NCBI RefSeq assembly: GCF_946221635.1
Contig: NZ_CAMIHB010000030.1
Location: forward strand, 1-42,509
Source: an uncultured Rhodoferax sp.
Lineage (GTDB): Bacteria; Pseudomonadota; Gammaproteobacteria; Burkholderiales; Burkholderiaceae_C
Reading direction: 5' to 3'
Length of the DNA stretch: 42,509 bases
Part shown: in pieces, positions 38,253-42,509 of the stretch
Numbering within the stretch: the stretch's first letter is position 1
Layout of the letters: each line of letters begins with the position of its first letter
Notes under the pieces: model-generated
Databases searched by the model: none
What the model was told of the DNA's origin: nothing
The model's input: the letters and a program-made list of their open reading frames with translations, nothing else
Position numbers and translations under genes: made by a program

Positions 38253-38286
38253 GGTGCAATAAGTCAAAATTGACACGAATTGCACC
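38253..38286. promoter_or_regulatory. Nested dyad and promoter region upstream of accB
   Basis: Outer arms GGTGCAAT (38253-38260) and ATTGCACC (38279-38286) enclose an inner dyad GTCAAAATTGAC (38263-38274). The inner dyad contains TTGACA (38270-38275), a perfect -35 box; AT-rich candidates for the -10 follow near 38295-38303. The layout, a promoter element inside a two-layer palindrome, suggests a repressor site controlling accBC. accB is known to be autoregulated in E. coli; whether this site is related is not known. Confidence 0.5.
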
Positions 38287-38366
38287 GTGATCGGCAAAAT
38301 TATCGGCCGATGATGCGTTTTTGCGGTAAATTCGCCGCTTCGCCCATTCTGGTTGTTGGAGATTCC

Positions 38367-38843
38367 ATGGATTTACGCAAACTCAAAACCCTGATTGATC
38401 TGGTCTCGGATTCCAATGTCTCGGAGCTTGAAATTACCGAGGCCGAAGGCAAGGTCCGCATCGTCAAGGGTGGTGGTGCCGTGGTTCAGGGCTATGCCCA
38501 GCCCGTGTTTGCCGCAGCGCCTGCCGTTGCTGCGCCGGCAGCCCCTGCAGCCGCGCCCGCAGCCGCCGCCCCGGCTGCCCCCGCGACCGCCGCTGCGCCT
38601 GCCGCAGCCGGCCATGCCGTCAAGTCCCCCATGGTGGGCACGTTCTACCGTTCGTCTGCGCCCGGCGCCAAGCCTTTTGTGGAAGTGGGAAGCACTATCA
38701 AGCAGGGCGACACCATCTGCATCATCGAGGCCATGAAGATCCTCAACGAGATCGAGGCCGACAAGTCGGGTACGGTGACCCAGATCCTCTGCGAGAACGG
38801 ACAGGCTGTGGAATACGGCCAACCTCTGTTCACCATCGAATAA
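38367..38843 (+). CDS. accB: AccB, biotin carboxyl carrier protein of acetyl-CoA carboxylase
   Basis: 158 residues. It carries biotin between the carboxylase (AccC) and the carboxyltransferase in the first step of fatty acid synthesis. An N-terminal helix region (1-45) is followed by an Ala/Pro linker (about 48-82) and the biotinyl domain (83-158) with EAMKILNEIEA; Lys124 is the biotin site. ATG 38367 begins the family's MDLRKLKTLIDLV and has a GGAG ribosome site; the frame is open upstream to 38280 through the promoter region and is not coding there. accC follows 12 bases later. Confidence 0.97.
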   Translation: MDLRKLKTLIDLVSDSNVSELEITEAEGKVRIVKGGGAVVQGYAQPVFAAAPAVAAPAAPAAAPAAAAPAAPATAAAPAAAGHAVKSPMVGTFYRSSAPGAKPFVEVGSTIKQGDTICIIEAMKILNEIEADKSGTVTQILCENGQAVEYGQPLFTIE

Positions 38844-38855
38844 GCGTCCCCACCC

Positions 38856-40205
38856 ATGTTCAAGAAAATCCTGGTCGCCAACCGTGGCGAGATTGCCTTG
38901 CGCATCCAGCGCGCCTGTCGGGAGCTGGGTATCAAGGCGGTCATGGTCTACTCCGAGGCCGACCGCGAAGCCAAGTATGTCAAGCTGGCCGAAGAGGCTG
39001 TCTGTATTGGTCCCGCTCCGTCGGCCCAGAGCTACCTCAATATGCCGGCCATCATCTCGGCCGCCGAGGTGACGGACGCTGAAGCCATCCACCCCGGCTA
39101 CGGCTTCCTCAGCGAGAACGCTGATTTTGCCGAGCGTGTGGAAAAAAGCGGCTTCCAGTTCATCGGCCCCACGCCCGAGTCCATCCGCATCATGGGGGAC
39201 AAGGTGTCGGCCAAGCAGGCCATGATTCGCGCCGGCGTGCCCTGCGTGCCGGGTTCTGAAGGCGAGTTGCCCGATGATCCGGTGCAAATCAAGCGCGTGG
39301 CCAAGGCGATCGGCTATCCGGTGATCATCAAGGCTGCCGGCGGCGGTGGCGGCCGTGGCATGCGTGTGGTGCACACCGAGGCGGCCCTGGTCAACGCCGT
39401 GACCATGACCAAGGCCGAGGCCGCTGCGGCTTTTGGCAATCCGGCCGTCTATATGGAGAAGTTTCTCCAGAATCCGCGCCATATTGAGATCCAGGTGCTG
39501 GCCGACAAGCACAAGAATGCGGTCTACCTGGGCGAGCGCGACTGCTCCATGCAGCGCCGGCACCAGAAGGTGCTGGAAGAGTCTCCGGCGCCTGGCATCA
39601 ACCGCAAGCTGATCGAACGCATCGGCGAGCGCTGCGTCGCCGCCTGCAAGAAGATCGGCTACCGTGGTGCCGGCACCTTCGAATTCCTCTATGAAGATGG
39701 CGAGTTTTATTTCATCGAGATGAACACGCGGGTGCAGGTGGAGCATCCGGTGACCGAAATGGTGACGGGCATTGACATCGTCAAAACCCAGATCATGGTG
39801 GCCGCGGGCGAAAAACTGCCTTTCACACAGCGCCAGATCGAAGTGCATGGCCACGCGATCGAATGCCGCGTGAATGCCGAAGATCCCTACAAGTTCATTC
39901 CCTCTCCAGGCCGCGTGACCATGTGGCACGCGCCCGGTGGCCCCGGCGTGCGTGTGGACTCCCATGTCTACACCAACTACTTTGTGCCACCGAACTACGA
40001 CTCGATGGTCGGAAAGATCATCGTGCACGGCGACACGCGCGAGCAGGCCATGGCCCGCATGCGCACGGCGCTTGCCGAGACGGTGGTGGAAGGCATCAAC
40101 ACCAACATCCCGCTGCACCGCGAGCTGTTGGTGGACGCCAAGTTCATGGATGGTGGAACGAATATCCACTATCTGGAGCACTGGCTGGAACAGCACAAGC
40201 GCTGA
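38856..40205 (+). CDS. accC: AccC, biotin carboxylase subunit of acetyl-CoA carboxylase
   Basis: 449 residues. It carboxylates biotin on AccB with ATP and bicarbonate. ATP-grasp features: N-terminal FKKILVANRGEIALRIQRA (2-20), glycine-rich ATP loop AAGGGGGRGMRVV (160-172) with Lys159 just before it, His236 and Lys238 (RRHQKV), and the catalytic block IEMNTRVQVEHPVTE with Glu288, Asn290 and Arg292. Every key residue sits at the same number as in E. coli AccC. It forms an operon with accB. Confidence 0.98.
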   Translation: MFKKILVANRGEIALRIQRACRELGIKAVMVYSEADREAKYVKLAEEAVCIGPAPSAQSYLNMPAIISAAEVTDAEAIHPGYGFLSENADFAERVEKSGFQFIGPTPESIRIMGDKVSAKQAMIRAGVPCVPGSEGELPDDPVQIKRVAKAIGYPVIIKAAGGGGGRGMRVVHTEAALVNAVTMTKAEAAAAFGNPAVYMEKFLQNPRHIEIQVLADKHKNAVYLGERDCSMQRRHQKVLEESPAPGINRKLIERIGERCVAACKKIGYRGAGTFEFLYEDGEFYFIEMNTRVQVEHPVTEMVTGIDIVKTQIMVAAGEKLPFTQRQIEVHGHAIECRVNAEDPYKFIPSPGRVTMWHAPGGPGVRVDSHVYTNYFVPPNYDSMVGKIIVHGDTREQAMARMRTALAETVVEGINTNIPLHRELLVDAKFMDGGTNIHYLEHWLEQHKR

Positions 40206-40213
40206 GGACTGCG

Positions 40214-41092
40214 ATGTTTGAACTGCGCCTGATGTGTCCGGAAGACCGGGTCGAGACCCTGAGCGATGCGCTGGATGCGCTGGATGCGCTGAGTGTCAGC
40301 GTGGAAGACGCGGATGCCCAGACCGACGCCGAGCAGGCCCTGTTTGGCGAGCCAGGCATGCCTCCGCCCAAGGACGGTTGGCAGCGTTCGCGCGTGATCG
40401 CCCTGTTTGCTGATCAGGCGATGGCGGTTGAGGCATCGCAGCTGTTGCAGGCGCAGGATTTTTTTGAGGGTTGCCAGGTCCTGGGCATGGCCGCAGTGCA
40501 AGAGCAGGACTGGGTGCGCCTGACGCAGTCGCAGTTCTCTCCCGTGGAGATTACGCCGGAGTTCTGGATCGTGCCCACCTGGCACGAACCCCCGGCGCAG
40601 GCGCGGCAGGTAATTCGCCTGGACCCAGGGCTGGCCTTCGGTACGGGGACGCACCCGACCACGCGCATGTGCTTGCGCTGGGTGGCACGCAACCCCGGGC
40701 AACCGGAGGTGCTGGACTACGGTTGCGGTTCCGGCATCCTGGCGATTGGCGCTGCCAAATTCGGCGCCCGGCAGGTGGTTGCCGTGGACATTGACGAGGC
40801 CGCCGTCCAGTCGACGGTGCTCAATGCCGATGCCAACGGTGTCCACTTGCTCGCTGGCTTGCCCGACAAGGCCGCGGGCCAGTTCAACTTGGTGCTGGCG
40901 AATATTCTGGCGACACCGCTCAAGGTTTTGGCGCCTTTGCTTTGTGCCCATGTCAAGCCGGGTGGACATCTGGTGCTGGCCGGTATCCTGGCCCGTCAGG
41001 CGGAGGAGCTGAAGGCAGCCTACGCGCCCTACTGCGCACTTTCCGTCTCGGATGAGGAAGACGGCTGGATTCTGATGACCGCCCGTTTTTGA
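40214..41092 (+). CDS. prmA: PrmA, ribosomal protein L11 methyltransferase
   Basis: 292 residues. It trimethylates lysines and the N-terminus of ribosomal protein L11 using S-adenosylmethionine. An N-terminal substrate-recognition domain (1-~115) precedes the class I methyltransferase domain with FGTGTHPTT (142-150), DYGCGSGILAIGA (168-180) and NLVLANILATPL, the NxxANI motif of PrmA. ATG 40214 fits the family N-terminus MFELRL; the frame is open upstream inside accC but that part is not coding. It lies 8 bases after accC, so it is likely cotranscribed. Confidence 0.95.
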   Translation: MFELRLMCPEDRVETLSDALDALDALSVSVEDADAQTDAEQALFGEPGMPPPKDGWQRSRVIALFADQAMAVEASQLLQAQDFFEGCQVLGMAAVQEQDWVRLTQSQFSPVEITPEFWIVPTWHEPPAQARQVIRLDPGLAFGTGTHPTTRMCLRWVARNPGQPEVLDYGCGSGILAIGAAKFGARQVVAVDIDEAAVQSTVLNADANGVHLLAGLPDKAAGQFNLVLANILATPLKVLAPLLCAHVKPGGHLVLAGILARQAEELKAAYAPYCALSVSDEEDGWILMTARF

Positions 41093-41108
41093 GCGCGAGG
41101 CGGGGCCC

Positions 41109-41114
41109 TACAAT
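41109..41114 (+). promoter_or_regulatory. -10-like hexamer before the zinc-ribbon gene
   Basis: TACAAT ends 8 bases before ATG 41123, again predicting a leaderless or very short-leader transcript. Confidence 0.4.
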
Positions 41115-41122
41115 GTGACGCA

Positions 41123-42169
41123 ATGAGCCTCATCACCCAATGCCCAGCGTGCGCCACCCTGTTCAAGGTTGTGCCCGACCAGCTGCGTATTTCGGATGGG
41201 TGGGTGCGCTGCGGCCAGTGTGACGAAGTCTTTGACGCCAACGCCAATCTCTATTCAGACCCGGCACAAATCCCTGCGCCGGTAGTCCCCAAGGAACCCC
41301 AGACCCCGGAGCCTGACCAGGACTGGGCGACTTCCTTGCGCTTTGCCTCCGAGTCGCAGGCTGTGGAGGCGCCAGAGGGGGCATTGACGGCCGAGGCGGA
41401 GGAAGTCCTCGATGTGCTGGAAATGGATGCGCCCCAAGTCGATGCGCGGTCGGCGTCCAAATCCATGAATATTGCAGATGCACAGGAGAGTCTGGATGCG
41501 CTGCTGGATTTGCGGCCCGGGCATGCGCGCGACGAAGCCGACCAGACTTTGGTGGATATGCCGGTTGTTGCGCCCAAGCCGGTGTCTGCGCCGGAGCCGA
41601 GGTATGCGCAGGCCCAGGTTAAAACTGTGGACCCTGAGGACGCCCCCAAGCTGTCCTTCATGCGCCAGGCCCGTGGCCCCAGCGTGTGGCAGCGAACCAG
41701 CGTGCGCATTCTGTTGTCGCTCGTGGCATTGGTACTGCTGGGTGCTCTGCTGCTGCAAGTAGTCGTGCACGAGCGTGATCGCATTGCGGCCACGGAGCCT
41801 GCGACCCGGGAGGCCTTGGTGGCTTTGTGTGAGTGGGTGGATTGCAAGATACAGCCATTGCGCCAGATTGAGTCGGTGGTGATCGACAGTTCATCGTTTA
41901 CCAAAGTACGTGCCGATGTGTACCGTCTTCACTTCACCCTCAAAAGCACGGCGGCGATTGGTTTGGCCATGCCCGCGCTGGAGTTGACGCTGACCGACTT
42001 GCAGGATCAACCGGTGGTGCGCAGGGTGCTTTTAGCCTCCGAGCTAGCGGCTGGGAAGGACATTCTTGATGCGGGCGCGGAGCTTAGCACTGCGATTCCC
42101 ATCAGTGTCAAACAGGGCAGCGGAACCGAACGTATTTCGGGCTACCGCTTGCTCGCCTTCTATCCCTGA
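41123..42169 (+). CDS. Zinc-ribbon and DUF3426 membrane protein
   Basis: 348 residues. An N-terminal MJ0042-type zinc ribbon (ITQCPACATLFKVVPDQLRI with Cys7 and Cys10, then VRCGQCDEVFDA with Cys30 and Cys33) is followed by an acidic, low-complexity stretch (about 45-180), one membrane segment (about 194-215), and a C-terminal DUF3426 domain outside the membrane with HFTLKSTAAIGLAMPALELT and IPISVKQGSG. Such proteins are common next to prmA in beta-proteobacteria. The layout suggests a cytosolic metal-binding tip linked to a periplasmic beta domain; function unknown. Confidence 0.85.
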   Translation: MSLITQCPACATLFKVVPDQLRISDGWVRCGQCDEVFDANANLYSDPAQIPAPVVPKEPQTPEPDQDWATSLRFASESQAVEAPEGALTAEAEEVLDVLEMDAPQVDARSASKSMNIADAQESLDALLDLRPGHARDEADQTLVDMPVVAPKPVSAPEPRYAQAQVKTVDPEDAPKLSFMRQARGPSVWQRTSVRILLSLVALVLLGALLLQVVVHERDRIAATEPATREALVALCEWVDCKIQPLRQIESVVIDSSSFTKVRADVYRLHFTLKSTAAIGLAMPALELTLTDLQDQPVVRRVLLASELAAGKDILDAGAELSTAIPISVKQGSGTERISGYRLLAFYP

Positions 42170-42183
42170 TCAGATGCAATAAA

Positions 42184-42213
42184 AAAGCCCGAGACCTTGC
42201 GGTGTCGGGCTTT
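42184..42213. terminator. Convergent terminator between the zinc-ribbon and histone-like genes
   Basis: AAAGCCCGA and TCGGGCTTT pair as a 9-bp stem around a 12-base loop. On the minus strand it is followed by TTT ATT after the stem, a good terminator for the histone-like gene. On the plus strand the T-run is only three, so it serves that side less well. Confidence 0.75.
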
Positions 42214-42231
42214 GGAGCCTAGCGCGAGCGC

Positions 42232-42509
42232 TTAGGGCTTGCTGGAGGTCGGAAACGGCCAAGCCGCTTGCGGGTTCAGCGTGGTTTGCGCAGCGGGTGC
42301 AGCAGGGGCTGCTTTGGCAGCGGGTGCTTTCGCGGCTTTCTTGGCAGCGGGCTTTTTCGCCGCCTTCTTGGCTACGGGCTTCTTGGCTGCAGGCTTCTTT
42401 GCAACAGCGGCCTTCTTCGCAGGGGCCTTCTTGGCCGCGGCCTTCTTGGCAGGTGCTGCCTTCTTTGCTGCTACCTTTTTGGCGGGAGCGGCTTTCTTGG
42501 CGGGAGCTG
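42232..42509 (-). CDS. Histone H1-like Lys/Ala/Pro-rich protein (3' part)
   Basis: About 92 codons, open through the right edge of the window; the start lies beyond it. The visible N-terminal part is made of repeated AAKK, PAKK and PAAKK units, followed by an Ala/Pro stretch and a non-repetitive tail ending NPQAAWPFPTSSKP and TAA at 42232-42234. Such proteins bind DNA non-specifically through lysines, like H1-type proteins and AlgP of other proteobacteria. Codons are GC-rich and consistent with real coding. The N-terminal domain cannot be assessed. Confidence 0.8.
   Translation of the reverse strand, partial: APAKKAAPAKKVAAKKAAPAKKAAAKKAPAKKAAVAKKPAAKKPVAKKAAKKPAAKKAAKAPAAKAAPAAPAAQTTLNPQAAWPFPTSSKP

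Noticed and set aside
42290..42509. Tandem-looking AAG/GCC-rich repeats at the right edge
   Set aside because: They are codon-level low complexity of a Lys/Ala-rich histone-like protein, not a DNA repeat array or CRISPR.
1..42509. tRNA, rRNA, CRISPR, integrase, toxin-antitoxin or phage defence genes
   Set aside because: None seen on either strand; the window looks like core chromosome apart from the 26-31 kb stretch and the dispersed repeats.

Overview
The window is GC-rich chromosomal DNA from a beta-proteobacterium of the order Burkholderiales, most likely the family Comamonadaceae (Acidovorax/Comamonas/Hydrogenophaga type). This is judged from protein sequences, gene order, the DUF3426 gene after prmA, the Lys/Ala histone-H1-like gene at the right edge and the dispersed repeats; it was not tested by a search. 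No rRNA, tRNA, CRISPR array, transposase or phage gene was seen, and no stretch over 300 bases lacks a gene.

Layout. 1-17539 (+): an almost complete dcw cluster, rsmH(end)-ftsL-ftsI-murE-murF-mraY-murD-ftsW-murG-murC-ddl-ftsQ-ftsA-ftsZ-lpxC. It carries lipid I/II synthesis, the septal synthase FtsW/FtsI, the divisome proteins FtsL/Q/A/Z and the committed step of lipid A synthesis. Most junctions from rsmH to ftsQ are ATGA, GTGA or TGATG overlaps. 17556-18072 (+): a small membrane protein and an orphan flagellar-rod-like protein. 18088-26068 (-): a periplasmic solute-binding protein, ruvC, a CdsA-like protein, a PlsC-like acyltransferase, mtgA, a TonB-like protein, an RNB-family exoribonuclease, a lipoprotein-type truncated globin and a YqiA-like esterase. 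26105-30837: a large unrecognised lipoprotein (-) divergent from a NarL-type response regulator and HisKA_3 sensor kinase (+). 30847-34862 (+): rodA, tldD and an aroG-type DAHP synthase behind a transcription attenuator. 34886-36894 (-): an unrecognised cytosolic protein and mpl. 37039-42169 (+): a conserved hypothetical, a TlpA-like thioredoxin, accB-accC, prmA and a zinc-ribbon/DUF3426 membrane protein. 42232-end (-): a histone-H1-like protein, cut by the window.

Three signals go beyond ordinary annotation. (1) The aroG leader holds a 22-codon peptide with five Phe, one Tyr and one Trp codons, a strong terminator, and an 8-base duplicate of the terminator 3' arm placed to act as antiterminator: a complete attenuator. 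(2) Two families of short dispersed repeats lie in or against genes. Type A (61-81 bp, GC-rich) occurs twice in frame inside murG and once, in a different frame, inside the RNB gene. Type B (up to about 58 bp) has about eight degenerate copies, which add internal peptides (rnb, tldD), form C-termini or stop codons (murC, murG, mpl, cdsA-like) or sit beside promoters. Essential enzymes thus carry repeat-encoded peptides. (3) At least eight genes have a -10-like hexamer ending 6-8 bases before the start codon, which predicts leaderless transcripts.

Functionally the window is dominated by the cell envelope: precursor synthesis, polymerisation (FtsW, RodA, MtgA, FtsI), recycling (Mpl), lipid A (LpxC), phospholipid (CdsA/PlsC-like) and fatty acid synthesis (AccBC).
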